64,000 nucleotides of DNA from Microbacterium kunmingense (lineage in GTDB: Bacteria > Actinomycetota > Actinomycetes > Actinomycetales > Microbacteriaceae), in NCBI RefSeq assembly GCF_023155745.1, contig NZ_JAKNUS010000009.1, positions 62,001-126,000 on the forward strand, read 5' to 3'. Below the pieces are notes generated by a model. It had not been told where the DNA came from and searched no databases. It saw only the letters and a list, made by a program, of their open reading frames with translations. A program made the translations under genes and the position numbers. Numbering within the stretch: the first letter of the stretch is position 1; each line of letters opens with the position of its first letter. Below, one piece after another: positions 19,569 to 30,406 of this stretch.

Positions 19569-20603
19569 CTACTCCTTCGGCCAGTTCGCCTCGTTCTTCC
19601 GGCTCGGCTGCACCCGCGGCGGCTCGCCCGGCATCTTCGGGAAGTCGGGCGGGAAGGGCAGCTCGCCGAGCCCCTCGTCGAGGTCGCGCTGCCACCACTC
19701 CAGCAGCACGTCGATGCGCCCCGGTGCCTCGAGCATCCCCTCCCACGGGTCGCCCATTCTCGCCAGCCGCTCCGGCACCGAACGCACCGTGAACGCGCCC
19801 GGGTCGACATCCGCCAGCTCGTCCCAGGTGATCGGCGTCGACACGGTTGCCCCGGCGAGCGCCCGCGGGCTGTACGCCCCCGCCATGGTGCGGTCGCGGT
19901 TGGCCTGGTTGAAGTCGATGAAGATGCGCTCGCCGCGCTCCTCCTTCCACCAGTTCGTGGTCACGCGGTCGGGCATCCGGCGCTCGAGCTCCCGCCCGGC
20001 GGCGATCACGGCATGGCGGACATCGAGGAACTCCCATTCCGGCTCGATGGGGCAGAAGACATGGATGCCGCGATTGCCGCTGGTCTTCAGGTAGGCCGTG
20101 AGTCCCGCCTCGGCGAGCACCTCGCGGAGGGCAGGCGCCACCGCGGCGGCGTCGGCGAAGTCGGTGCCCGGCTGCGGGTCGAGGTCGATCCGCAGCTCGA
20201 CGGGGTTGTCGGTGTTCGTCGTCAGCGACGCCCAGGGGTGGAACACGATCGTGTTCATCTGCGCCGCCCACACCACCGCGGCCGGCTCGGTGAGCACGAT
20301 CTGCGGATGGCGCCGCCCGCTGTTGTACCGGACGGTCACCGCCTCGACGTAATCGGGCGTGCCCTTCGGCGGGTTCTTGGAGTAGAACCGCTCCCCCTCG
20401 ACCGACTCGGGGAAACGCTCGAGCGAGACCGGCCGGTTGCCGTTCGCGGCGAGGAACGGACCCGACACCGTCATCAGGTACTCGGCGAGCTCGCGCTTGG
20501 TGATCCCGAGCGCGGGCCACAGCACACGGTCGGGGTTCGACAGGCGCACCTCGCGGTCGCCCGCGGGCCCCGGAACGGTCAGCATCGTGAAGGGGCTCGC
20601 CAT
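19569..20603 (-). CDS. LigD-type polymerase/primase (non-homologous end joining)
   Basis: 344 residues, a stand-alone archaeo-eukaryotic primase-like polymerase domain as in the PolDom part of LigD. Catalytic metal ligands Asp140 and Asp142 lie in ELRIDLDPQPGTDF. Other family motifs are NPDRVLWPALGITKRELAEYL near the N-terminus, KTSGNRGIHVFCPIE and IFIDFNQANRDRTMAGAYSPRA. In actinobacteria these proteins fill gaps during Ku-dependent end joining, preferring ribonucleotides. The ATG at 20603 follows TAGCGT by 7 nt (leaderless). The partner ligase at 9296 lies beyond the SARP block. Confidence 0.93.
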   Translation of the reverse strand: MASPFTMLTVPGPAGDREVRLSNPDRVLWPALGITKRELAEYLMTVSGPFLAANGNRPVSLERFPESVEGERFYSKNPPKGTPDYVEAVTVRYNSGRRHPQIVLTEPAAVVWAAQMNTIVFHPWASLTTNTDNPVELRIDLDPQPGTDFADAAAVAPALREVLAEAGLTAYLKTSGNRGIHVFCPIEPEWEFLDVRHAVIAAGRELERRMPDRVTTNWWKEERGERIFIDFNQANRDRTMAGAYSPRALAGATVSTPITWDELADVDPGAFTVRSVPERLARMGDPWEGMLEAPGRIDVLLEWWQRDLDEGLGELPFPPDFPKMPGEPPRVQPSRKNEANWPKE

Positions 20604-20636
20604 GCATGCGACGCTAGCGCGTGACCCCCCTGCGCG

Positions 20637-21737
20637 TCAGGGGAGGATCAGCGCGAGCTCCTCGCGGTCGAGCCGGATCCAGGGACCGGCGGCATCGACG
20701 AGGATGCCGGCGAGCGCGGCGTCCGCGGCGAGCGCGGCGCCGAGCCGGTCGACCGTGATCGGGGCGGCTTTGTCACCGCGGCCGATCGCCGCCACCTCGA
20801 GCGGGTGCGTGAACACCTGCAGCAGCCGCTCACCGTTCGCCCGAGCCTCGGCGACACCCACCTTGCCGTCCGGCGTCTCGTTCACCGCCACCCAGAGCCG
20901 CGCGCCGGGCAGCGCCGCGACGACGTCGGCGCCGGTCGCCGCCGTGCGCGGTCCCGCGAGGAGGTGCTTCACCAGGGCGTTGGGGTCGGCCTGGTCGAGC
21001 ATCCGCTCAATGAGTTCCCGCGGAATGACCGCGCGCGCGGGCGCCGACGACGGGTCGATGATGATGCCGGCGTAGGAACCGGAGAGCACGTGCCGGAGCA
21101 CGGTCGCCGCAGGCTGCGCGACCGCGGACGTGCCCTGGTCACCGTCCGATGCGACGCTTGCCTGCAGCGCAGCACCGCCGCTGAAGGCCAGCACGTACTG
21201 CTTGTCGCCGACGGTCGCGATGGCGAGGGGAAGCTGCGCCCCCTCCGACAGCAGCTGGCGGGCGTCGCCCTTGATCCGCAGGAACAGCTGGCCCTGCAGG
21301 AGCTGCCGGGCGACGTGGATCAGGTCGAGCGATTCGGGCTTCTCGGGAAGACCCCGCAGCGCCTGGATGACCAGACCGTTGTCGGGGAGCCCCGGGACGG
21401 TCTGCGTCGGCGCGGGCGCCTCGGCCGGGCCGGGGGCGCGGGGGGCCGGGGCCGGGGTACCTGGGGCGGGTTGCGCCGTCGGCGGGCTGGCAGCGGCGCG
21501 GGGCGCACCGTAGGTCGAGACCGAGATGTTCACGTGCGGAACGGGTTCCTCGCCGGGTGAGGCAGCGGATGCCGCGTCGCCGCCCGCCGCGTCGTCCTCG
21601 CCGTCGCGCGGGGCCAGCCCGGGTGCCTCCGCGACGTCGACGTCGGTCTCGGGAGCCTTGGGGTCGGGCGTTCCCGTCTGCGCGTCCGCGTCGTCGCTGT
21701 GGTCGTCGGTCTTCTTACGTCGCCCGAAGAGTGCCAT
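20637..21737 (-). CDS. SseB-like domain protein
   Basis: 366 residues. It begins MALFGRRKKTDD, a short basic N-terminus, followed by an acidic and then Pro/Ala-rich disordered stretch to about residue 115. The folded remainder has two SseB-like modules: LLQGQLFLRIKGDARQLLSEGAQLPLAIATVGDKQYVLAFSGG and, near the C-terminus, LPGARLWVAVNETPDGKVGVAEARANGERLLQVFTHPLEVAAIG. SseB-family domains occur in many actinobacterial proteins of unknown role. TAGGCT lies six bases before the ATG, consistent with leaderless expression. Confidence 0.75.
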   Translation of the reverse strand: MALFGRRKKTDDHSDDADAQTGTPDPKAPETDVDVAEAPGLAPRDGEDDAAGGDAASAASPGEEPVPHVNISVSTYGAPRAAASPPTAQPAPGTPAPAPRAPGPAEAPAPTQTVPGLPDNGLVIQALRGLPEKPESLDLIHVARQLLQGQLFLRIKGDARQLLSEGAQLPLAIATVGDKQYVLAFSGGAALQASVASDGDQGTSAVAQPAATVLRHVLSGSYAGIIIDPSSAPARAVIPRELIERMLDQADPNALVKHLLAGPRTAATGADVVAALPGARLWVAVNETPDGKVGVAEARANGERLLQVFTHPLEVAAIGRGDKAAPITVDRLGAALAADAALAGILVDAAGPWIRLDREELALILP

Positions 21738-21786
21738 CGTGCCAGCCTACGCGGCGGCCCTGCGGGCCGCGCCCGACTTCTCCCCC

Positions 21787-21916
21787 GCGACCCGTCACAA
21801 AACGTCGCCCAGGACCGCGACGAGCAGCAGATTCTGACGGGTCGCGGACCCGTCCACGCGACCCGTCAGAAAACGCGGCCCGCAAACGGCCCGCGCCGCA
21901 GAATCTGACGGGTCGC
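21787..21916. repeat. Two 59-bp palindromic units, GCGACCCGTCA family
   Basis: Units at 21787-21845 and 21858-21916, both exactly 59 bp. Each starts GCGACCCGTCA(C/G)AAAACG and ends GCAGA(T/A)TCTGACGGGTCGC, so the terminal 11 bp pair perfectly in the second unit. They sit between the pcrA stop and the SseB-like gene start. Architecture resembles the 61-bp element, and the core sequence differs. Confidence 0.75.
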
Positions 21917-21971
21917 GCCATAAGCGCGGGCGCGCGTCCGGCTCACGACGCCGCGGGGGGGCGGCACGCGC

Positions 21972-24434
21972 CTACAGCTTCGCGATCGGCGCGATCTTCA
22001 CCAACAGCTTCTTCATGCCGACCTTCTCGAAGCGCACGTGCGCCACGCGCTTCGCGCCCTCACCGGTGATCGCGTCGATGCGGCCCTCGCCGAAATCGTC
22101 GTGACGGATGCGATCGCCCGGCGCCAGCTCCATATCGCCGTTGTCGCGGACCTTCGCCGGAATGCGATTGGCGAACTTCTCCAGAGACGTCGACTTCGGC
22201 ACCAGGTCGTCTCCGTACCGCCGGCCCGACCCGCCGAATCCCGACCCCGACCCGCCGCGCCGCGCGTTGAGCGCCCGCGACTGGGTGCCGCCGCGCGAGT
22301 TGACGTCGCCCGGCGACTGCCGCCAGTCGAGCAGATCCGACGGGATCTCCTGCAGGAACCGGCTCGGCATCGCCACCGACACCTCGCCGAACTGCGCACG
22401 CGTCATCGCCAGCGTCAGGTACAGCCGTTTGCGCGCTCGGGTGACGCCGACGTAGAACAGCCGCCGTTCCTCCTGCGGACCGCCCGGCTCGCCGGCCGAG
22501 ATCCGGTGCGGGATCAGGTCCTCTTCCACACCGGTGACGAAGACCGCGTCGTACTCGAGGCCCTTCGCGGTGTGCATCGTCATGAGCGACACCGACCCCG
22601 AGGCATCCTCGAGATCATCGGCGTCCGAGACCAGCGCCACCTCGGTGAGGAAGTCGACGATCGTCCCCTCGGGGTTGTTGCGCGCGAACTCGCGGGCGAC
22701 CGCGACGAGCTCGTCGAGGTTTTCCACCCGCGCCTCGTCCTGCGGGTCGCGGCTCGCGCGCAGCGCGTCGTAGTACCCGCTCTTGGTCAGCAGCAGCTGC
22801 AGGCCGTCGGCAACGGCCGTCGGCGGGGGCAGCTCGCCCGATGCGGGCAGCATGAGATCGGATGCCTCGGCGAGAACCGCATCCAGGTGCGCGATCGCCG
22901 CCTGGATCTTCGGCCCCACTCCGAGCGCCGACGCATTGCCCAGCGCGTCGCGGAAGGTGATCTGCTCGTCGGCGGCGTACCGGCTGATCGTCTCGATCGT
23001 GACATCCCCGATGCCGCGGCGCGGACGGTTGATGATGCGCCGCATCGCCATCTCGTCGGCGGGGTTCGCCACGGCGACGAGGTACGCCAGGGCGTCTTTG
23101 ATCTCGGCGCGCTCGTAGAACTTCGTACCGCCCATGATCTTGTACGGCACGGCCGCGCGGATGAAGATCTCCTCCAGCGCACGCGACTGCGAGTTGGTGC
23201 GGTAGAACACCGCCATCTGGTCGTACGGCACCCCGCCCTTGTGCAGCACCTCGATCTCGTCGGCGACGAACTGCGCCTCGTCGTGCTGCGAGTACCCGGT
23301 GAAGCCGACGATCTTCTCGCCGGCACCGACGTCGGTCCACAGGCGTTTGTCTTTGCGGTCGAAGTTGTGGCTGATCACCGCATTCGCGGCCGACAGGATG
23401 TTCTGCGTCGACCGGTAGTTCTGCTCGAGCAGCACCACCTTCGCGCCCGGGAAGTCGCGCTCGAACTCGCTGATGTTGCGGATGTCCGCGCCGCGGAACG
23501 CGTAGATCGACTGGTCGGAGTCACCGACGACCGTCAGCGACGCCGCCTCTTCGGTCGCCGGCGCGTCGAAGATCATCATGCCGCCCGACTCGGCGATGGG
23601 GCCGCCATCCGACCCCGGCGCCCGGGTCAGCTCGTGGATCAGCGCGTACTGCGAGTGGTTGGTGTCCTGATACTCGTCGACGAGGATGTGCCGGAACCGC
23701 CGGCGATACACATCCGCGACCTGCGGGAACGCCCGGAACAGGTACACCGTCTGGGCGATGAGGTCGTCGAAGTCGAAGGCATTCGCCTGCTGCAGCTCGC
23801 GCTGATACGAGGCGAACACGGCGCAGAAGACCCGCTCGGCCGGGTCGTTCATGTTCGCCGAGCGGGCGTACGACTCCGCGTCGGCGAGCTCGTTCTTGAG
23901 CTTGGAGATCTTGCTCTGCACCGCCGAGGGGGTCAGCCCGTACGCATCCGCTTCGTGCTCCTTCACCAGCCGTTTGACGAGCGCGCGCGAGTCGCCGGAA
24001 TCGTAGATCGTGAACGACCTGGTGAACCCGAACTGCTCGGCCTCGCGCCGCAGGATCCGCACGCACGCCGAGTGGAACGTCGAGATCCACATGCCCTGCG
24101 ACCGGTCGCCGACCAGCTGATGCACACGCTCGCGCATCTCGCCGGCGGCCTTGTTGGTGAAGGTGATCGCGAGGATCTGGCTCGGCCACGCCTCCTTGTT
24201 GCGCAGCAGCGACGCGATGCGCCGCGTCAGCACGCTGGTCTTGCCCGATCCGGCACCGGCGACGATGAGGAGCGCCTGACCGCGGTAGGTCACCGCCTCG
24301 CGCTGCTCGGGGTTGAGGCCGGCGAGCAGGTCTTCGTCGACACGGGCGCCGGAGCCCGGTCGGGGCCCGCGATCGCCGTCGACGATGAGGGGGACGGATG
24401 CCGCGGGACGCGCGGCCGGAGAGACGTCAGTCAT
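21972..24434 (-). CDS. pcrA: ATP-dependent DNA helicase PcrA/UvrD
   Basis: 820-residue superfamily 1A 3'-5' helicase. Motif I (AGAGSGKT) is at 59-66, motif Ia ITFTNKAAGEM, motif II ILVDEYQDTN, motif III VVGDSDQSIYAFRGAD, motif IV LEQNYRSTQNIL, motif V MTMHTAKGLEYDAVFVTG and motif VI LFYVGVTRARKRLYL. The C-terminal Tudor-like segment (GDRIRHDDFGEGRIDAITGEG) is the PcrA RNA-polymerase-contact type. It acts in nucleotide excision repair and replication-conflict resolution. TAGACT lies nine bases before the ATG. Divergent from the lactonase gene. Confidence 0.97.
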   Translation of the reverse strand: MTDVSPAARPAASVPLIVDGDRGPRPGSGARVDEDLLAGLNPEQREAVTYRGQALLIVAGAGSGKTSVLTRRIASLLRNKEAWPSQILAITFTNKAAGEMRERVHQLVGDRSQGMWISTFHSACVRILRREAEQFGFTRSFTIYDSGDSRALVKRLVKEHEADAYGLTPSAVQSKISKLKNELADAESYARSANMNDPAERVFCAVFASYQRELQQANAFDFDDLIAQTVYLFRAFPQVADVYRRRFRHILVDEYQDTNHSQYALIHELTRAPGSDGGPIAESGGMMIFDAPATEEAASLTVVGDSDQSIYAFRGADIRNISEFERDFPGAKVVLLEQNYRSTQNILSAANAVISHNFDRKDKRLWTDVGAGEKIVGFTGYSQHDEAQFVADEIEVLHKGGVPYDQMAVFYRTNSQSRALEEIFIRAAVPYKIMGGTKFYERAEIKDALAYLVAVANPADEMAMRRIINRPRRGIGDVTIETISRYAADEQITFRDALGNASALGVGPKIQAAIAHLDAVLAEASDLMLPASGELPPPTAVADGLQLLLTKSGYYDALRASRDPQDEARVENLDELVAVAREFARNNPEGTIVDFLTEVALVSDADDLEDASGSVSLMTMHTAKGLEYDAVFVTGVEEDLIPHRISAGEPGGPQEERRLFYVGVTRARKRLYLTLAMTRAQFGEVSVAMPSRFLQEIPSDLLDWRQSPGDVNSRGGTQSRALNARRGGSGSGFGGSGRRYGDDLVPKSTSLEKFANRIPAKVRDNGDMELAPGDRIRHDDFGEGRIDAITGEGAKRVAHVRFEKVGMKKLLVKIAPIAKL

Positions 24435-24518
24435 TGCCCGTCAAGTCTAGGTCGGGGCTCGGACATGCAGCAGGGACCACCCCTCGAGCCGCCGCGACCC
24501 TGCGCCTACGATCGGAGG

Positions 24519-26961
<2,443 letters not shown>

Positions 26962-26985
26962 TCGGCGCCCCCGCGGCGAGCGGCG

Positions 26986-28131
26986 CTACGCGATGCGCGT
27001 GCCGGGCGGCAGGCGCCGCGACGGCGTGTGCGTCCGCACCGCGGCGCGCCACATCAGCAGCGCCAGCAGCGCCAGCTGCACGCCGAGTCCCACGAACCAA
27101 CTGGGCACGGTGCCCGCGACCTGCTCCTCCGACGTCGGGTAATCGCCCCCGGGTACACCCGTCGCGTTGTCGCACTCGTCGTATTCCTGCACGGGGTCGG
27201 GCGCGATCTGCGCCGTCCGCACCCCGACCTTGAGCGCGCCGAACGCATCGATCGGGTACCCGTCGCGCCACACCGTGGGCGTCGCGTCGGCGAGGATCAC
27301 GAATGGATTCGCCGCCAGCAGCCACCACACCCGATCGAAGCGAGGCGATGTGTAGGTCGAGGTCATCCACGGCCCGCACTCGTACTCCGGCTCCTCCACC
27401 CCGGGCCCGAAACCGAGGTCGACGCACTCCGGGGACGGGGTGGTCGCGCCGGGCTCGGCCGTCATGCATTCCTCGGGCACCTGCATCGGCTCGTTCCACA
27501 CCGGCTGCAGATAACGCTGACGCGACTCGATCTCGGTCGGGAAGGCGGTGCCCACCAGGCCGAAGGCGATGGGCGTTCCCACCACGAGCGCCGCGACGGT
27601 CAGGTAGGTGACCGCCACCGAGAACAGGGGACGAGCGAGGATGCCGCTGAGCGCGACCCCCAATCCCGCGACGACCGCGACCTCGACGATGAGGATCACC
27701 AGCGAGACCAGCAGCACATCGGCGCGCACCTCGCCGAACACCGCGGCGAAGATGAGGAACGGCGCCGAGACGACGAGGAACGCCAGGCCGGTGACCCACG
27801 CGGCCAGGAACTTGCCGACGATGATGTCGGTGGTCGTCGCGAGCGTCACCTGCACGGGCGCGAGCGTCGCCGCGTCGCGGTCGCCGTTGATCGCATTTCC
27901 ACTCAGAGTCGGCGAGACGAGCACCACCAGCAGCAGCACGAAGAACACGATGATCGAGTACGCGGTGCTGCCCGCCTGCTGGAACGCGTCGCGCGGCACC
28001 GAGATGAAGGTCAGCGCCGTGACGCCCAGCAGCAGCACACCGAAGATGCCGAGCAGCACATACCAGGCGACACTGCGGACGCGCTGGGTCAATTCCAGAC
28101 GGATGATGGTGGCGATGCGCTGAGCGTTCAT
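26986..28131 (-). CDS. ABC-2 type transporter permease
   Basis: 381 residues with six predicted membrane helices: one near 22-42, four between about 58 and 205 and one near 345-365. It carries a large external domain of about 140 residues between the last two. That domain is rich in cysteine (PEECMTAEPG, PECVDLG, YECGPW, YDECDN), so it probably folds with disulfides outside the cell. Conserved ABC-2 features include the cytosolic GNAINGDRDAATLAPVQVT after helix 2. It overlaps the ATPase gene by ATGA, so both are co-translated. Substrate unknown; the large Cys-rich loop is unusual for the class. Confidence 0.88.
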   Translation of the reverse strand: MNAQRIATIIRLELTQRVRSVAWYVLLGIFGVLLLGVTALTFISVPRDAFQQAGSTAYSIIVFFVLLLVVLVSPTLSGNAINGDRDAATLAPVQVTLATTTDIIVGKFLAAWVTGLAFLVVSAPFLIFAAVFGEVRADVLLVSLVILIVEVAVVAGLGVALSGILARPLFSVAVTYLTVAALVVGTPIAFGLVGTAFPTEIESRQRYLQPVWNEPMQVPEECMTAEPGATTPSPECVDLGFGPGVEEPEYECGPWMTSTYTSPRFDRVWWLLAANPFVILADATPTVWRDGYPIDAFGALKVGVRTAQIAPDPVQEYDECDNATGVPGGDYPTSEEQVAGTVPSWFVGLGVQLALLALLMWRAAVRTHTPSRRLPPGTRIA

Positions 28132-29195
28132 CGGTCGCCCTCCCCCGTGGTCGATGTGACGCCCGGCGCCGCCGGCGCCTCTCTCAGCTCGAGGAGCGTC
28201 TGCTCGAGCCGGCCCGTCGACGGGGCGAACTCCACCACCGCGACGCCCGCCGCGACGATCGCCGCGAGTCCCGCGGCGGCGTCGGTGTCGTTTGCGAAGC
28301 CGACGAGCGCGCCGGCACGGTCGCCCGTGACATCCGTCCGCTGGAGCGCCGTCGCGATCGCGGCCTGCGCGGCCGCCGGATCACCCCCGGCGACCCGCAC
28401 ACGCCAGTACCGCTGACGCTGCGCCGAGGCGGCGACCCGGTCGGCCGAGACCGACTCGCCGGCGATAAGGAACGCCGCGTCGTCGACGAGCTCCTCGAGT
28501 TCGGACAGGATGTGGCTCGAGATCAGAACGGTGCGACCGTCATCGGCGAGGCGCCGCAGGAGCACCCGCAGGTGCACCCGCGATTCGGGGTCGAGGCCCG
28601 ACGCGGGCTCGTCGAGCAGCAGCACCCGCGGATTGTGGACGAGGGCGCGGGCCAGGCCGAGACGCTGCTTCTGCCCCCGCGAGAGCACCCGCGCCGGCGA
28701 CGCGGCGAGCGCGCGGAGGTCGAGCAGGTCGATGAGCGCCTCGGCCCGGTCCGCCGCCTCGTCGCGCGGCAGGTCGTAGAGCCTCCCCGTGGTCACGAGC
28801 GTCTCGCGCACCGTGAGCGAGCCCCAGGCGCCGAGCGCGTCAGGCATCCACCCGATGACCGCCCGCGCGCGCTGCGGCTCGGCGACCGGGTCGATCCCCG
28901 CGACGCGGATCTCGCCCGCATCGGGCGCGAGCAGCGACGACAGCATGAGCAGCAGCGTGGTCTTCCCCGACCCGTTCGGGCCGACGAGGCCGGTGACCTT
29001 GCCCGGCCGGGCGTGCAGGCTCACATCGCGCACGGCATGCACCTCGCCGAACGACCGGCGCACATGAGTGGCGACGATGCCGTCGTCCGCTCCCGTCGGC
29101 ACCGGAGCACCGGCCGGCACCGAAGCCCCCGCCGGCGCATCAGCACCCGTCGGCGCAACAGAGGGCTCGGGTCCGGCGGCGTCTGGCGAAGTCAC
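28128..29195 (-). CDS. ABC transporter ATP-binding protein
   Basis: 355 residues. An Ala/Pro/Gly-rich N-terminal tail of about 40 residues precedes the nucleotide-binding domain: Walker A GPNGSGKT, Q-loop at GWMPDALG, signature LSRGQKQR and Walker B RVLLLDEPASGLDP, with H-loop ISSHILSELEELV. The C-terminal 90 residues are typical of exporters of the ABC-2 class. GTG start at 29195, with TAGGCT six bases upstream. It energises the permease encoded immediately downstream. Confidence 0.93.
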   Translation of the reverse strand: MTSPDAAGPEPSVAPTGADAPAGASVPAGAPVPTGADDGIVATHVRRSFGEVHAVRDVSLHARPGKVTGLVGPNGSGKTTLLLMLSSLLAPDAGEIRVAGIDPVAEPQRARAVIGWMPDALGAWGSLTVRETLVTTGRLYDLPRDEAADRAEALIDLLDLRALAASPARVLSRGQKQRLGLARALVHNPRVLLLDEPASGLDPESRVHLRVLLRRLADDGRTVLISSHILSELEELVDDAAFLIAGESVSADRVAASAQRQRYWRVRVAGGDPAAAQAAIATALQRTDVTGDRAGALVGFANDTDAAAGLAAIVAAGVAVVEFAPSTGRLEQTLLELREAPAAPGVTSTTGEGDR

Positions 29196-29260
29196 GCGCT
29201 CAGCCTAGGCCGGAGCCCCGACAATCCCGCGGACCGTCGGATGTACGTTTTCCGAGAGTC

Positions 29261-30274
29261 TCAGGCGCGACGCGATCCCGTGTCGGAGGAACGCCCCGGA
29301 AATGCCAGCACGGCTCCGACGACGCACAGCAGCCCGCCGGCCGTCGCCGCCCACCACGCGCCTGCGACCGGAACCTCCAGCCACACGAACGGCGCCGGCG
29401 CGAGACCGCCGAGCGGCGCGAGCGATGTCGCCCACGCGTCGGCGACCGCCCCGTCTCCGATGAGCGCGATGACGAGGGCGGGCAGGGCGAGCCCCGCCCC
29501 GATCGCCGCCAGCACGAATCCGGTTGCGGCCTTCGCACCCACCTGCATCACGAGCGCCCAGGCCGCCGCGACGAACACCCACACCAGCAGCAGGGCCGCC
29601 ACCAGGGCGTAGATCCAGCGCAGCACCGGCTCGGTCCACAGGGCCGACCAGGCCGCGGCGGGTCCGCCGATCGCGACCGGGATCAGCGCCCACACGCAGC
29701 GCAGCACCACCGCGCCACCTGCGGCGGCCAGCACCGGCCACGGCGACCGCGCGCCCACGAGCGCCCGGAGCACGAGGACGGCCACGCACCATCCGCTCAT
29801 CACGATCACGAGGTGCACCCACGACAGGAACGACGTCTGCACCGCCCGCGTGCCGACGAGCAGCGCCCCGGGCACGAGGATCAGCAGCCATTTGTCCAGC
29901 TGCAGCAGGCCGAGGGTCGACTCGCGGGCCCGCCAGGGCCGGGTCGAGCCCAGCCAGCTGGCACGAGCGGCGGCCGCCCCGGGCCTGCGCACGAGTCGGG
30001 TGCGCGCGGCGAACATGCCGATCACGCCCCAGACGAGCGCCAGAACAAGGATGCCGCGGGCAAGCCACGCCATGAGGGTGTCGCGTCCGGCGTCGGCTTC
30101 GTCCGCCCCGGTCAGCTGCACCGCGATCGTGGTGTCGTCGACCACCGGGGTCTGGCCGGCCGGAAGGAGCTGCAGGGTCGTGAGGACCACGGCGGTGACG
30201 AGGCCCACCGCCAGCACCCCGGCCACGGCGGCCGCGACACCGGCGAGGATGCCCCGCCGTGTCACCGTCGCCAT
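29261..30274 (-). CDS. Multi-pass membrane protein upstream of ABC exporter
   Basis: 337 residues with about seven to eight hydrophobic helices. The first helix follows MATVTRRG, and a short external loop at about 45-68 (VDDTTIAVQLTGADEADAGRD) comes next. No catalytic motif is visible and I do not recognise the family. It is 65 bp upstream of the ABC ATPase gene in the same direction, so it may be part of, or a regulator of, that exporter. TAGCGT lies six bases before the ATG. Divergent from the dioxygenase operon. Confidence 0.75.
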   Translation of the reverse strand: MATVTRRGILAGVAAAVAGVLAVGLVTAVVLTTLQLLPAGQTPVVDDTTIAVQLTGADEADAGRDTLMAWLARGILVLALVWGVIGMFAARTRLVRRPGAAAARASWLGSTRPWRARESTLGLLQLDKWLLILVPGALLVGTRAVQTSFLSWVHLVIVMSGWCVAVLVLRALVGARSPWPVLAAAGGAVVLRCVWALIPVAIGGPAAAWSALWTEPVLRWIYALVAALLLVWVFVAAAWALVMQVGAKAATGFVLAAIGAGLALPALVIALIGDGAVADAWATSLAPLGGLAPAPFVWLEVPVAGAWWAATAGGLLCVVGAVLAFPGRSSDTGSRRA

Positions 30275-30352
30275 CCGATAACGCTAACGGATGCCGCGGA
30301 CCGCGCTGGACCTGTCGCGATCGGCCGCTCTGCGGCATCCTGGAATGAAATC

Positions 30353-30382
30353 GATGATTCATGCGTTTGCATGGATATCATC
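30353..30382. promoter_or_regulatory. Dyad symmetry operator before the dioxygenase-esterase operon
   Basis: Nested inverted repeats: outer GATGAT/ATCATC and inner ATGCgtttGCAT. The site lies 25-54 bp before the dioxygenase start, between it and the divergent membrane-protein gene. In Bacillus, related mhq operons are controlled by the MarR-type quinone sensor MhqR, so a MarR-type repressor is a reasonable guess. No such gene is in the window. Confidence 0.5.
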
Positions 30383-30406
30383 CGGCATCGGACTTCAGGA
30401 GAGATC

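Noticed and set aside
22038..24518. Very long plus-strand frame running through pcrA into the lactonase gene
   Set aside because: Only the part from 24519 matches a protein family; the rest is antisense to the PcrA motifs.
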